Shown here: positions 43,067 through 52,395 of the stretch, piece by piece
How the letters are laid out: each line of letters opens with the position of its first letter
Position numbering within the stretch: the first letter of the stretch is position 1
Origin: JAXLXE01 sp046328115
GTDB taxonomy: Bacteria > Chloroflexota > UBA6077 > JACCZL01
DNA: 64,000 nt
Assembly (NCBI GenBank): GCA_046328115.1
Contig: JAXLXE010000001.1
Location: forward strand, 1,178,001 to 1,242,000
Direction of reading: 5' to 3'
Notes under the pieces: generated by a model
Database searches by the model: none
Told to the model about the DNA's origin: nothing
What the model saw: the letters and a program-made list of their open reading frames with translations, nothing else
Translations under genes and position numbers: made by a program

Positions 43067-44220
43067 GAGGCCGCCGCCAAGGAGCCCCCGTCACGGCGGC
43101 CCGCCAGCCGCTCATACAGCTCGGACATCGCATCTACCATCGTCTCAATGGAAAACCGCTCCAGCGCCCGCGCTCGACCAGCGATCCCCATGTCGCGTCC
43201 CAACGCCCGGCTTTCCAGGACCTCTAGCAGCGCCGTCGCCAGCGCTGCCGCGTCGCCAGCCGGTACCAGCCGGCCGGTCACTCCGTCCTGAACGATCTCC
43301 GGAATCGGACCCACCGCGGACGCCACCACCGGCCGTGCCGCCGCCATGGCCTCCAGCAGCACCAGGCCGAAACCCTCCCACATGGACGGGAGAACGAAGC
43401 AGTCGGACTCCTCGAGCAGCGACGGCACGTCGCCGCGAAACCCCTCGAACCGCACGGCGCCGGCGACGCCGCGCTCGCGAGCGTACGCCTCCAGCTCGGC
43501 GCGGGTGGACATTTCCTCGTGGCCCACCACACGAAGCACCAGGTCTGGCACGCGCGCCAGCACCGCCGGTAGCGCGTCGAACAGCACCCGGTGGCCCTTC
43601 TGTGGCGCCAGCCTGGCGATCATCAGCAGCGTCGGCGGCCGATCAGCGTCAGGGGCCGGCGGCTCGATGTCCGCGTACGGCCTCGGATCGATGCCGTAGT
43701 AGATCCGCTCCAGCTTCTCCCGCGGCACCCGCCCACTCGCCACCAGGTGCTCCAGCACCGCGTCCGAGATGGCGATGACTCGGTCCAGCCGTCGGGCAGA
43801 CCAGCCCGCCAGGGCCGCCCAGGGCTGCCGATTGTAGAAGTCCTCGACATTGTGGACCCCCCGCAGCAGCCGCGGTCGACCCGCCGCGAAGCGCGCACAG
43901 ATTTGCATGGCCAGCTCCGCGCGCAGCGAGTGCGCATGGATCACGTCAAATGACTGGCGTCGCAGCAGCGCACCGAGACGCGCCACCGCCCGGGGATCGT
44001 TCCGCGAGCTTGCGCCCAGGTCCACCACCCGCGCGCCGGCCGCCCGGAACATTGGCACCATGGGCGTCGCCTCGTCCGGCTCTGCCTCGAAGCAGGCCAG
44101 CCACGGCTCGAACCGCGATCGGTCCAGACCGGAGATCAGGCTGAGCACATGCTGCTCGCACCCCCCCACGGTGCAGCCCGAAAGGAGGTGGAGGACGCGT
44201 AGCGGGCGCGCCGCGCTCAA
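43063..44220 (-). CDS. Glycosyltransferase family 4
   Basis: This is a 385-residue GT-B enzyme. It begins RVLHLLSGCTVGGCEQHVLSLISGLDRSRFEPW, then FDVIHAHSLRAELAMQICA and LMIARLAPQKGHRVLFDAL, and has the E-x7-E region WEGFGLVLLEAMAAARPVVAS. It overlaps the genes on either side by four bases. It is one of eight GT4 enzymes in this operon. Specificity unknown. Confidence 0.88.
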   Translation of the reverse strand: MSAARPLRVLHLLSGCTVGGCEQHVLSLISGLDRSRFEPWLACFEAEPDEATPMVPMFRAAGARVVDLGASSRNDPRAVARLGALLRRQSFDVIHAHSLRAELAMQICARFAAGRPRLLRGVHNVEDFYNRQPWAALAGWSARRLDRVIAISDAVLEHLVASGRVPREKLERIYYGIDPRPYADIEPPAPDADRPPTLLMIARLAPQKGHRVLFDALPAVLARVPDLVLRVVGHEEMSTRAELEAYARERGVAGAVRFEGFRGDVPSLLEESDCFVLPSMWEGFGLVLLEAMAAARPVVASAVGPIPEIVQDGVTGRLVPAGDAAALATALLEVLESRALGRDMGIAGRARALERFSIETMVDAMSELYERLAGRRDGGSLAAAS

Positions 44221-45128
44221 GCGATGGCGGCCACGGGAGACAGCACGCGATAGTTGATGCGCTCCACGCTGCGCTGCTCCACCACGTCACGCAGATCCTG
44301 GTGCGTCAGTACCCGCACCTCCTCCTCACGCCAGCGAGCCGCCACCTCGCCGCCGTCCAGGAACGTCGCGAGTCGGCTGTCGCTGAAGCCCGGGTGCACC
44401 ATCAGCTCGGTAGTCCCAGACTCCAGCGCGCACAGGTCGCGGATCAATCCCCCGTAGAGGTCGCCCGGATTTCTCCGCAGGCAGTTGAACGTGCTCAGGA
44501 AATGGTCCGTCGTGGGGATGCGGTCCTTTCGCAGGCGAACGCGATAGCGACGAGCCAGCGCGTACATCACGCGGTTCTTCCAGAACGCCTCGCTGCGGGT
44601 GTACTGCTCCACCGCGCGCCGCCCCGCGAACATCTCACGGTCCATCCGCTCCTGCTGTAGGCGCAGCGGCACGCGGTACATCCGCGCAATCGGAATGACC
44701 ACTTTGAAGAACAGGTCCGGGTACATGTAGACGCTCTCGTGGCTGTCGATGTGGCTGGGGTTGATCCCTGCCGCGATCACCTTGTCGATCTGCGCCCGGA
44801 ACTCCTCGTACACCTGGATCATGCTGATCTGGCCCAGTAACAGACGCTGCAAGAACGGCTTGCGCCGATAGAACACGCCGTCCTGGTCCACCAGGGTGTG
44901 CACGCGCTCGGCCGGCAGGATCGGCCGTCCGTACGTGACGTTCAAGTGCACGCCCACCGCCAGGCTGGGATAGCGATTCGCCAGCCGCGCCGCGTCGTCG
45001 AACGCCCAGAGATTCGCCACCATGGTCGTGCTGGTGACGATGCCCCGCGTGTGGACCTCGATGATGCCTTCGTTGATTCCTTCGGTCACGCCGAACTCAT
45101 CGGCGTTTACGATGAGCGACCGTTGCAT
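44217..45128 (-). CDS. ChbG/HpnK (YdjC-like) family sugar deacetylase
   Basis: This 303-residue protein belongs to the ChbG/HpnK deacetylase family. Metal and catalytic residues lie in LIVNADEFGVTEGINEGI (Asp-Glu), LAVGVHLNVTYG (His), SHIDSHESVYMYPDLF (two His) and LMVHPGFSDS. Known members remove acetyl groups from chitobiose, GlcNAc in hopanoid glycosides or other amino sugars. In this operon it may uncover an amine for the FemAB-like acyltransferase encoded two genes upstream. That link is inference. Confidence 0.85.
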   Translation of the reverse strand: MQRSLIVNADEFGVTEGINEGIIEVHTRGIVTSTTMVANLWAFDDAARLANRYPSLAVGVHLNVTYGRPILPAERVHTLVDQDGVFYRRKPFLQRLLLGQISMIQVYEEFRAQIDKVIAAGINPSHIDSHESVYMYPDLFFKVVIPIARMYRVPLRLQQERMDREMFAGRRAVEQYTRSEAFWKNRVMYALARRYRVRLRKDRIPTTDHFLSTFNCLRRNPGDLYGGLIRDLCALESGTTELMVHPGFSDSRLATFLDGGEVAARWREEEVRVLTHQDLRDVVEQRSVERINYRVLSPVAAIA

Positions 45129-45137
45129 GTACTGCTG

Positions 45138-46250
45138 TTACCCTTGCCGAGCGTCCATCGCCTGTAGCTGGCGGACCATCCAATCCACCTGGGGCCCGCT
45201 CAGCGCCTGGTGGGTGGGCAGGACCAGAATCCGGTCCCGCACCCAGGCGGCATCCGCGAAGCGCTCTTGCTCTACCTGTGGCGGGAGCTCCTCCCAATAC
45301 GTTCTCACGTTTATACCCCGCCGGAGAAGCTCGTTCCGACGCTCGTCGCGATTTTCTGCCAGGATGGGCAGGCCCAGCGGGCAGACACCCACCGGTAGCT
45401 CATCGAACAACGGTCGCGCCCAGCCCAGGTTCCGCACGGCCGCGAGTAGGCGCTCATAGCTCGACCGTCGATGGGCGACCACCCGCGCCGGGTCCATCGC
45501 ATCGAACACGGCCCGCGAGATGGCCGACGCCGCCGTGAGCCGCACTGCCGCGCCGCTCGTGCGGGCGTGCATGTCGTGCCGCACGGCGGACCGCCGCAAC
45601 AGCCACAGCCGCGGCGTCCAGCCCACGGCCTGCTCGGTCGAGCCAACGGCTCGGTAGAGCGCACGGATCACCGTCCAGAACGGCGACGGCGCGGAGAGGT
45701 CGGCAGGGGGCACAAGACCAGGCCGATTCAGGCGGAGGATCCCGCCGTCCGGCATCGGCAGGCTCTTCCAGGGCGAGTACACCGCCGCGTCTCCGAAGCT
45801 ACCCAACGCCTGGCCGCGCCACTGGCCGAACAGCGCGTGCGCACAGTCCTCGACAACCGCTGTTCCTCGCTCGCTCGCCAGGCGGATCACGTCCTCGATC
45901 GGTCCCGGCAATCCAAAGTAGTGGATCAGAACCACGGCTGCCGCGCCATCAGCGAGCGCGTCCTCTAGCGCATCCAGGCAGGGCATCAGGCCTCTGTTCA
46001 CCGGGTGGAACACCGGCGTGGCACCGAGCGCAAGAACAGGTGTCACGACCGACTCGCACAGATAGGCGGGCAGAAGCACCCGCGCGCCGGGGCCCACGCC
46101 CAGACCGCGCAGGGCTAGCAGCAGCGCGGCGCGCCCGGTGCCTGTCCAGAATTCGCCACCGCGTGTGGTTGGCGGCGCCCCGCGGGTGGCACGAGCCAGG
46201 GCACCAATCAGCGCACCAGGCGTCAGTGGAGGATCGGCCGGCACGTACAC
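45138..46250 (-). CDS. DegT/DnrJ/EryC1/StrS family aminotransferase (sugar transaminase)
   Basis: This is a PLP-dependent enzyme of about 370 residues. It shows FWTGTGRAALLLALRGLGVGPGARVLLPAYLC, AVVEDCAHALFGQWRG (the Asp that binds the pyridine nitrogen) and YSPWKSLPMPDGGIL, where Lys forms the aldimine. Its relatives make amino sugars such as 3- or 4-amino-deoxyhexoses on nucleotide carriers. I placed the start at GTG 46250, seven bases after the preceding stop; the open frame upstream lies in the acyltransferase gene. Confidence 0.82.
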   Translation of the reverse strand: MYVPADPPLTPGALIGALARATRGAPPTTRGGEFWTGTGRAALLLALRGLGVGPGARVLLPAYLCESVVTPVLALGATPVFHPVNRGLMPCLDALEDALADGAAAVVLIHYFGLPGPIEDVIRLASERGTAVVEDCAHALFGQWRGQALGSFGDAAVYSPWKSLPMPDGGILRLNRPGLVPPADLSAPSPFWTVIRALYRAVGSTEQAVGWTPRLWLLRRSAVRHDMHARTSGAAVRLTAASAISRAVFDAMDPARVVAHRRSSYERLLAAVRNLGWARPLFDELPVGVCPLGLPILAENRDERRNELLRRGINVRTYWEELPPQVEQERFADAAWVRDRILVLPTHQALSGPQVDWMVRQLQAMDARQG

Positions 46251-46257
46251 GGCGCCG

Positions 46258-47418
46258 TCAGCCCGGGCGCAGCTTCGAGAGCACGGCGCGCAGCCTGCCC
46301 ACACCGTAGCGACGGGCACTGGCGACCGTCGGGGACGAGCGCGCCCACTGGCGCGCACCGTGCCAGGCAACGATCGACTCCAGCGCCGCCGCACCGCGCG
46401 CGCCAACGTTTCCAATGACCAGACGGGCCGTCCGGCACTCCTCCGTGGCCCACTGCGCCTTGTACGGTTCGTCCCCCAGCATGAAATCAAATCGCGTCAG
46501 CCGCCGTTCACAGGCCGTCTCGATCAGATGGGCCAGCAGGATGGAAGATGGCGCCAGAGGCGCCAGGTCCGGGTCCCAGGCGGGCAGGTAATAGAAGTAC
46601 GTGTGTCGGTCGATGAAGCCCAGGCTCCCCGCCACCGGCCTCCCGCCCACCTCCAGCAGCACCAGGTCCAGCATCCCGCGCCGCGCGTACCGCTCGCACG
46701 CCTCACGATAGAACTCGCGGGCAGACGCGGAGCGAGAAAACACCGTCGCGGTGTACTGGCCCTCCCACCGCCGGGCGTGCAGGCCCGCCAGCACGTCGAT
46801 GGCGGCGCTCACGTCCTCTCGGGTGACGGCCCGCCGAAACGACACCCGCCCGTGCTCTCCCAGCCTGCGGAGCCGCGAGCGCAGGTTGTAGCGGAACTTC
46901 CCGGTCTTCGACCCCAGAACGGCCTCCCAGCCGGACCGCAGGTCGATCCGCGGCCTCGCGTGGCCGTCGAGCAGGCGCGAGCGCAGCCCCAGCCGACGGC
47001 ACGCGCCGAGCAGCGCGGCGATGGTCGGCGACTCGCTGGGTAGATTCTGGAGGTCCAGTGCATCCCAGGTCGTGTGGGCGCCGACCAGCGAAGAAAGGAG
47101 CGCCTCAGCACAGCGCTCGCGCGTGGGTGGGTCCGGCGGCAACAGCAGATCCGCGTAGTCAGTCACCCCCAGCCCCAGCGGACGAAGCGCGAAAAACGGC
47201 GTGGCGCCTACCTGGGCGCGGTGGAGCGGCGCGATGGCCCGCGGACCGTGTTCGTCCTCCACGGTCAGCAAACGCAGCCCGTAACCCGGTCCGAGATGGC
47301 GCCACCACGTCTCCAACCACTCGGGGGTCATGAACACGGCCTCAGTCGACGCGGCTCGGCGGATCCGCTCCCACGTCTGTGCCCCCCGCAAAACCCCCGG
47401 CCAGGTGGCGGCGGTCAC
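46258..47418 (-). CDS. FemAB/BioF2-like GNAT acyltransferase
   Basis: This 386-residue protein has two GNAT-like halves. The second carries GSKTGKFRYNLRSRLRRLGEHGRV, RRGMLDLVLLEVGGRPVAGSLGFID, YYLPAWDPDLAPLAPSSILLAHLIE and FDFMLGDEPYKAQWA, which are characteristic of the FemAB/BioF2-like acetyltransferase group found in exopolysaccharide loci. It likely transfers an acyl or aminoacyl group to an amino sugar. Start GTG 47418 gives a GTGA overlap with the preceding gene; GTG 47424 is also open. Its neighbour downstream is the sugar aminotransferase. Confidence 0.8.
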   Translation of the reverse strand: MTAATWPGVLRGAQTWERIRRAASTEAVFMTPEWLETWWRHLGPGYGLRLLTVEDEHGPRAIAPLHRAQVGATPFFALRPLGLGVTDYADLLLPPDPPTRERCAEALLSSLVGAHTTWDALDLQNLPSESPTIAALLGACRRLGLRSRLLDGHARPRIDLRSGWEAVLGSKTGKFRYNLRSRLRRLGEHGRVSFRRAVTREDVSAAIDVLAGLHARRWEGQYTATVFSRSASAREFYREACERYARRGMLDLVLLEVGGRPVAGSLGFIDRHTYFYYLPAWDPDLAPLAPSSILLAHLIETACERRLTRFDFMLGDEPYKAQWATEECRTARLVIGNVGARGAAALESIVAWHGARQWARSSPTVASARRYGVGRLRAVLSKLRPG

Positions 47419-48659
47419 GCGCACCGATACACCGCCTCGTAGCGCGCCGCCATCCGCGCCACGTCGAACGCCTCCGCCACTCGCGCTCGACCGGCCGCCC
47501 CCAGACGCGCTCTCAAATCGCCGTCCGTCAAGAGCTCAACCGCCCGTTCCACGACCGTGTCCAGGTCATACGGATTCACGATGAAGCCGGTCTCGCCATC
47601 TACGATTGCCTCGCGAGTCCCGCCGTGGCAGGTCCCGATCACCGGCACCCCCAGCGCCATCGACTCCAGGTTCACGGTCGGAAACGGGTCGAGGTACATC
47701 GAGAGATTCAGGAACGCCGCGGCCGCCGCCACGCAATCGTGATACGACGCCCGGTCCAGGAAGCCGGGGAAGCTCACCCGCTCCGCGACGCCAAGCCCGC
47801 GGGCCTGTTCTTCCAGCGCGTCTCGGAACCACGATCGGTCGCCCAACACCACCAGGCGCGCCCGCGGCACCATCTGTACGACCCTAGCGATAGCGTCCAC
47901 GGCCAGACGGTGCCCCTTGAAGTGGTGCAGGCGCCCGCCGGTGATCAGAATTGGCTCGTCTCCCCAGCCGTGGCGAGCACGCGCCCGCGCCGCTGAGGCC
48001 CCCGTCAACGCCGTGTCACGCAGCGGAAGCCCGTTCGGGACCACGTGGCGGACCGGAATCCCATTGTCGTGCAGCGCGTCGGCAAGCGCCTGGCTCACGG
48101 AAACGCCCTCATGCACGTACCGCCGCAGCAGCGTCGCCGCCAGGCGGTTTCTCGGCGGGAGCATCCAGTAGTGCTGCTTGCAGCTCGCGCAGCTCCGCGG
48201 GTTCGCACGGTAGTCGGGCCGAGCCACCGGCGGCGCCGACGGATCGATCCAACACTTGTACTTGCTGTAGCAGAAGGGCTGCGCATCCTGGTACGTCAGA
48301 ACCACCCGCGCCCCAGTGCGCGCCGCCAACGCCAGCGAGGAGTACGAGAGATGTGAATGCACGTTCCAGGCGTGCACCACGTCTGGCCGAAAATCCCGCA
48401 GCACGTGACGCACGCCCGGCACGACCAGCGGGTTGAAGATGGTCGCGTACGGACGAAGCCGCGGATGGTACGCGGAATGCAGACGGTGGACCGTCAGCCC
48501 ATCCTCCACGACGACCTCGTTGGTCCGGCGCGTGGTAGAGAGGACGGCCACGTCCCATCGGTCGCGGAGCGCGCCCGCCAGGTGGCCCACCACGATTTCG
48601 CCGCCGCCGCGGTTGTCGAACGCGTCAGACAGGAGCAGCAGCCGCGGCCGCGCCGTCAC
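47415..48659 (-). CDS. Glycosyltransferase family 4
   Basis: This is a 414-residue GT-B enzyme. It begins RLLLLSDAFDNRGGGEIVVGHLAGALRDRW and has FRPDVVHAWNVHSHLSYSSLALAARTGARVV, ITGGRLHHFKGHRLAVDAIARV, SMYLDPFPTVNLESMALGVPVIGTCHGG. An internal Cys-rich stretch (FCYSKYKCWIDPS to SCASCKQHYW, about residues 140-170) holds four cysteines and is a known insert in some GT4 branches. GTG 48659 gives GTGA overlap with the flippase stop; ATG 48680 would add seven residues. Confidence 0.87.
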   Translation of the reverse strand: MTARPRLLLLSDAFDNRGGGEIVVGHLAGALRDRWDVAVLSTTRRTNEVVVEDGLTVHRLHSAYHPRLRPYATIFNPLVVPGVRHVLRDFRPDVVHAWNVHSHLSYSSLALAARTGARVVLTYQDAQPFCYSKYKCWIDPSAPPVARPDYRANPRSCASCKQHYWMLPPRNRLAATLLRRYVHEGVSVSQALADALHDNGIPVRHVVPNGLPLRDTALTGASAARARARHGWGDEPILITGGRLHHFKGHRLAVDAIARVVQMVPRARLVVLGDRSWFRDALEEQARGLGVAERVSFPGFLDRASYHDCVAAAAAFLNLSMYLDPFPTVNLESMALGVPVIGTCHGGTREAIVDGETGFIVNPYDLDTVVERAVELLTDGDLRARLGAAGRARVAEAFDVARMAARYEAVYRCA

Positions 48660-49972
48660 CGGGGTATCACTCTCAGGCACTGGATGTAGGCCACCAGCCG
48701 TGAAGCCAGCATCATCCCGCCGTAGGCCAGCGCCGCCCCGTAGCTGCCCCAGGCTGACGCGAGCATCCAGGTGGTCGGGAGGCCCAACGCCAGGATCGCG
48801 ACGCTGGCCACGATCGGCAGATCGGTGCGGTTGTAGGTCCGAAACACGGGCCCCGCCGCAACCCCCATCCCGATGGTCGCCGCATCGAGCGCCAGCACGA
48901 GCACCAGCGGCGCCGCCAGCGCGTACGCCTGGCCGTAGATCTGCGGGATGACGAGCCAGCCCAGCAGGACGAACGGAAGTGCGATCGCGATGGACGCAAG
49001 CAGCGCCAGCCGCGTGACCCGAAGAAATGCCGATCGCACGCGGTCCGGCGCCTCCACCCGGAGCCGTGGGATATCCACCATCAGCAGCCGTGAGATCGGG
49101 CTCAACGCCACGGCCGGAATCGCCATGTACGCCATGCCAACCCTCAGCTCACCCACGGCTGACTCCGCCGCCACCAGACCCAGCACGAGCACCGGCAGCA
49201 GGTTGTACAGCGAGACCAGGTTCTTGTCTACTGCGATGGACAGGCCGTACCTCGTCTCCGCGGCCACGTCCAGGCGCGGCCGAAACACGCCCGCGACAAG
49301 CGTCGCAGGGCTCGGGAGCAAGTCCGCCCGCCTCGCGAGCACCGCGTAGCATAGGGCCCCCACCGCGGCGCCCACCAGGCTCCCCGCCACCTGCCCCCAG
49401 AACACGCCAACCACGCCGTAGCCGGCGAGGGCCGCTGCCACCGGCAGCGCGTAGCCCAGGAGCGTCGTACCGGTCTCGAACAGAACCAGTTGTCGCAGCG
49501 CCCGAATGCCCTGCAGCGCAATAACCAGCAGACCGGCCAGAACCGCCCAGAACCCCTGGACGAGATACAGCCGCAGCGCAAGAGTCATGTCCAGCGGATC
49601 GGCGAACCCTACGGTCAACCACGGCGCGCCCAGCATCGCCAGCGGCAGCAACACGACGGACGTGGCTACGCTCATGAACACATAGAACACCAGCGCGCGC
49701 CGCGCAAGGTCGGGGTCCGCTGCCGCCGAGGCCTCGGCCAGCCGAGTTGTGGCCGAATAATCCTGCCCCAGTCGCCGCAACAGCCCGATGGTGGTGCCCG
49801 TGGACATCACCCAGCCATAGGCACCATAGCCTACTGGCCCCAGCGTCCGCGCCAGCACCACGGACGCGAGAAAACCCACCCCCGTCAGCGCCAGCGAGCC
49901 GACCTGTAGCGCCAGAACGCCCCGCACGAACGGATGCGCCCGCCAGCGGGCGAACATCGACGCCGCGCGCAT
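48656..49972 (-). CDS. Wzx-type polysaccharide flippase (MOP superfamily)
   Basis: This is a 438-residue protein with about 12 hydrophobic helices. The N-terminal segment VGSLALTGVGFLASVVLARTLGPVGYGAYGWVMSTGT is typical of the polysaccharide-export branch of MOP transporters. It should flip lipid-linked oligosaccharide from the cytoplasmic to the outer leaflet. ATG 49972 is the preferred start, with a TTG at 49990 also open. No clear Wzy polymerase is present in the operon, though the GT39-like protein or an unlinked gene may fill that role. Confidence 0.83.
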   Translation of the reverse strand: MRAASMFARWRAHPFVRGVLALQVGSLALTGVGFLASVVLARTLGPVGYGAYGWVMSTGTTIGLLRRLGQDYSATTRLAEASAAADPDLARRALVFYVFMSVATSVVLLPLAMLGAPWLTVGFADPLDMTLALRLYLVQGFWAVLAGLLVIALQGIRALRQLVLFETGTTLLGYALPVAAALAGYGVVGVFWGQVAGSLVGAAVGALCYAVLARRADLLPSPATLVAGVFRPRLDVAAETRYGLSIAVDKNLVSLYNLLPVLVLGLVAAESAVGELRVGMAYMAIPAVALSPISRLLMVDIPRLRVEAPDRVRSAFLRVTRLALLASIAIALPFVLLGWLVIPQIYGQAYALAAPLVLVLALDAATIGMGVAAGPVFRTYNRTDLPIVASVAILALGLPTTWMLASAWGSYGAALAYGGMMLASRLVAYIQCLRVIPR

Positions 49973-49992
49973 GGTGCCCGCCGAGTCCAAGA

Positions 49993-51120
49993 CTACGATG
50001 CCGCCAGCACGCGGCGGTACACGTCCAGGTACTCGCCCGCCACCGTTGACCAGTCGCGGGCGAGCGCCCGCTCCCGGCCCCGCTCCCCCATGGCCGTGGC
50101 GAGGTCTGGATGCTCCAGAACCGAGGTGAGGCAGTCCGCCACCGAGTCCGGATCGTTCGGCCGGGCCAGGCGGCCGTTCACGCCATCCTCAATGGCATCC
50201 TCCGCCCCACAGTCGGTCGAGCCGACGACCGGCTTTCCGTAGTGGTTCGCCTCCAGGTACGCCAGCCCGAAGCCCTCGAACGCCGTGCCGCTGCTGATGG
50301 GCGTGAGCACAAACGCGTCGCAGCGGCGGTACAGCGCCTCCAGCCGGGCATCCGGGATGGTGCCTGTGATCGTCACGTGGCGACCGAGATCCAGCTCGGC
50401 CACCAGATCTCGCAGGCGGGTCACGTATTTCACATCCTGGTCATCGCCCACCAGGTAGTAGTGGATGCCAGGGAACCGTTTGCGCAGCCGTGCAACAGCC
50501 TCCACCGTGACGTGGTAGCCCTTGCGGGGCTTCAGCGCACCCACCCCCAAGATGACCGGCGAGCCCTCGATCGACTCGCGGTCCTCCACCGCGCTCCGGT
50601 TCAACGCCTCGAAGCCGTTCGTGATCACGTCGAGTCGCGCGGAAGGCAGCACCTCGCGCACCCGATCGCGCGTGTACCGGCTGACGCACACCACGGATCC
50701 GGCCCGGTTCATCGCCCGACCGAAGAACGTCCGCGTGACTGGATTCATCTTCATGGGGATCACACCGTAGGTCCCGTGCACGGTTATGACGCTGGGCCAG
50801 ACGAACGCCAGGGACGACGCCAGCGCGTACGGCTCCACGAAGAAGTGCACCAGGTCATGCCCGCGGGACCACCGATTGACCTGTGCGAGGTTCCAGGCGA
50901 ACGCCTTGGGGCGATCGAGCGCGGCCAGCGGTGTGGACAGGCAGGGGACGATCCGCTCGGCGGCGACACCGTCCGGCGGCTCCGACCGTCGCTCCGTGAG
51001 AACGGTCATCCGCACGCCGCGCTCGGCGAGTCCGCGCACCAGGCCCAGGCTATAGCGCCCCCAGCCGCTATCCGGCGCGAGCTGCCAGGTCACGACGCAC
51101 AGCCGCAGCGGCTCAGCCAC
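49993..51120 (-). CDS. Glycosyltransferase family 4
   Basis: This is a 375-residue GT-B enzyme. It shows RLCVVTWQLAPDSGWGRYSLGLVRGLAERG, SVITVHGTYGVIPM, VVCVSRYTRDRVREVLP, ILGVGALKPRKGYHVTVEAVARL and AFEGFGLAYLEANHYGKPVVGSTDCGA with the E-x7-E pair. Start GTG 51120 overlaps the preceding stop by eight bases; the open frame beyond it is a shadow. The serine/threonine-rich LTPISSGTAFEGFG variant is common in bacterial polysaccharide transferases. Confidence 0.87.
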   Translation of the reverse strand: MAEPLRLCVVTWQLAPDSGWGRYSLGLVRGLAERGVRMTVLTERRSEPPDGVAAERIVPCLSTPLAALDRPKAFAWNLAQVNRWSRGHDLVHFFVEPYALASSLAFVWPSVITVHGTYGVIPMKMNPVTRTFFGRAMNRAGSVVCVSRYTRDRVREVLPSARLDVITNGFEALNRSAVEDRESIEGSPVILGVGALKPRKGYHVTVEAVARLRKRFPGIHYYLVGDDQDVKYVTRLRDLVAELDLGRHVTITGTIPDARLEALYRRCDAFVLTPISSGTAFEGFGLAYLEANHYGKPVVGSTDCGAEDAIEDGVNGRLARPNDPDSVADCLTSVLEHPDLATAMGERGRERALARDWSTVAGEYLDVYRRVLAAS

Positions 51121-52378
51121 CGGCCACCACTTCCGCCAGCCGCCCTTCTGTGAACCCCAGGACCTCCGCGATCCGGCGCGCGCGACGATCCCACGTGTAC
51201 GTCTCCACGTCGCGACGCGCCTGCGCTCCCAATCGGCGCGCCAGCACCGGATCACCCGCCAACCGCTGGATCGCGGCGGCCATCGCCGCGGCGTCACCGG
51301 CCGGCACAAGCAACGCGTTCTCCTCGTGCCGCAGCACCTCCCGCAGGGAAGGCAGATCGGATGACACGATCGCGACGCCCGCCGCCATGTAGTCAAACAG
51401 CTTCAACGGTGACGTGAAGATCCTCGCCACCGGCTCATCCGGCAACGGCAGTAGGGCGATGTCCGCGCGCGCCAGCTCAGCCGAGACCCTGGCGTACGGC
51501 ACGTACCCGCGAAACTCCACCCGCTCGCCCACCCCCAGACGGTCGACCAGATTGACCAGCGCGGCACGGTCAGAGTCAGGCCCCGAATCGTCCGGCATGC
51601 CACCCACCACCACCAACCGGGCATCGGGCGCCAGCGCCGCCGCCTGGACGGCGATCTCCGCGCCCTTCCACGGGTAGAGCTGGCCCACGTAGTAGACGTT
51701 CCGGGTTGGTGAGTCGTCGCTCGCCGCGGGCGACTGCACCCGCTCAGCCGGCCCCACGCTGGTGGCGTCTGGTACCGTCGCCAGACGGCTGGAGTCGATG
51801 CGGTACATCTCCGCGATCAGGGCACGAGCCGCGTCCGTGATGGTGATCACACGATCCACAGCGTCGAAGACGCGCTGCTCCAAGAGCCGAAGCCGCTCTG
51901 CCTCGCTCGCGTCCAGCGTGGCGCGACCCGCGCGGTGCTCCACCTCGTACGAAGGCAGACCGTGCACCTCGAAGGCCACCCGCGCCCCAATCGCCCTGGC
52001 CGGACCGCTGGCCATCTGCGCCGTGCGAAAGTCACGAGTGAAGATCACATCCGGCCGATGCAGCAGGACCTCGCGCGGCATGATCGCGGCCAGCCCCGCC
52101 AGGTAGCTCGCTTGCCAGAGCCGGGTGAACTGGCGGAGGATCCGCGGCGGAGCCGTGGGGGGAATCCGCGCGATCGGCACGCGGATCACCCGCAGTCGCG
52201 GGTGCGGTGCCAGTCCGAATGATGCCAACACCTCTGAGGTCGCGGCGCGGCCGCGGCGTCCCGCCACCAGCGTCACGTCCGCGCCCAGGCGCGCAAGCGC
52301 GTGGCACGTGTTGACGATCTGAATCGCGCGCGCTTTCGGCTGCGGAACGTCGGTGCTGCCCAGATAGAGGAGTCGCAT
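51113..52378 (-). CDS. Glycosyltransferase family 4, tandem paralogue A
   Basis: This is a 421-residue GT-B enzyme that closely resembles the protein encoded just upstream. Shared blocks include the N-terminal RLLYLGSTDVPQPKARAIQ, EVHGLPSYEVEHRAG, VGQLYPWKGAEIAVQAA, and FTSPLKLFDYMAAGVAIVSS followed by DLPSLREVLRHEENALLVP. It lacks E-x7-E and instead has SPLKLFDYM, a feature of this branch. It starts with ATG 52378, 17 bases after the upstream gene. Confidence 0.87.
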   Translation of the reverse strand: MRLLYLGSTDVPQPKARAIQIVNTCHALARLGADVTLVAGRRGRAATSEVLASFGLAPHPRLRVIRVPIARIPPTAPPRILRQFTRLWQASYLAGLAAIMPREVLLHRPDVIFTRDFRTAQMASGPARAIGARVAFEVHGLPSYEVEHRAGRATLDASEAERLRLLEQRVFDAVDRVITITDAARALIAEMYRIDSSRLATVPDATSVGPAERVQSPAASDDSPTRNVYYVGQLYPWKGAEIAVQAAALAPDARLVVVGGMPDDSGPDSDRAALVNLVDRLGVGERVEFRGYVPYARVSAELARADIALLPLPDEPVARIFTSPLKLFDYMAAGVAIVSSDLPSLREVLRHEENALLVPAGDAAAMAAAIQRLAGDPVLARRLGAQARRDVETYTWDRRARRIAEVLGFTEGRLAEVVAGG

Positions 52379-52395
52379 GGCCTGGGAGATCTATC

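Noticed and set aside
50110..51153. Plus-strand open frame of 347 codons
   Set aside because: It is antisense to a clear GT4 gene and has no ribosome-binding site or homology-like motif.
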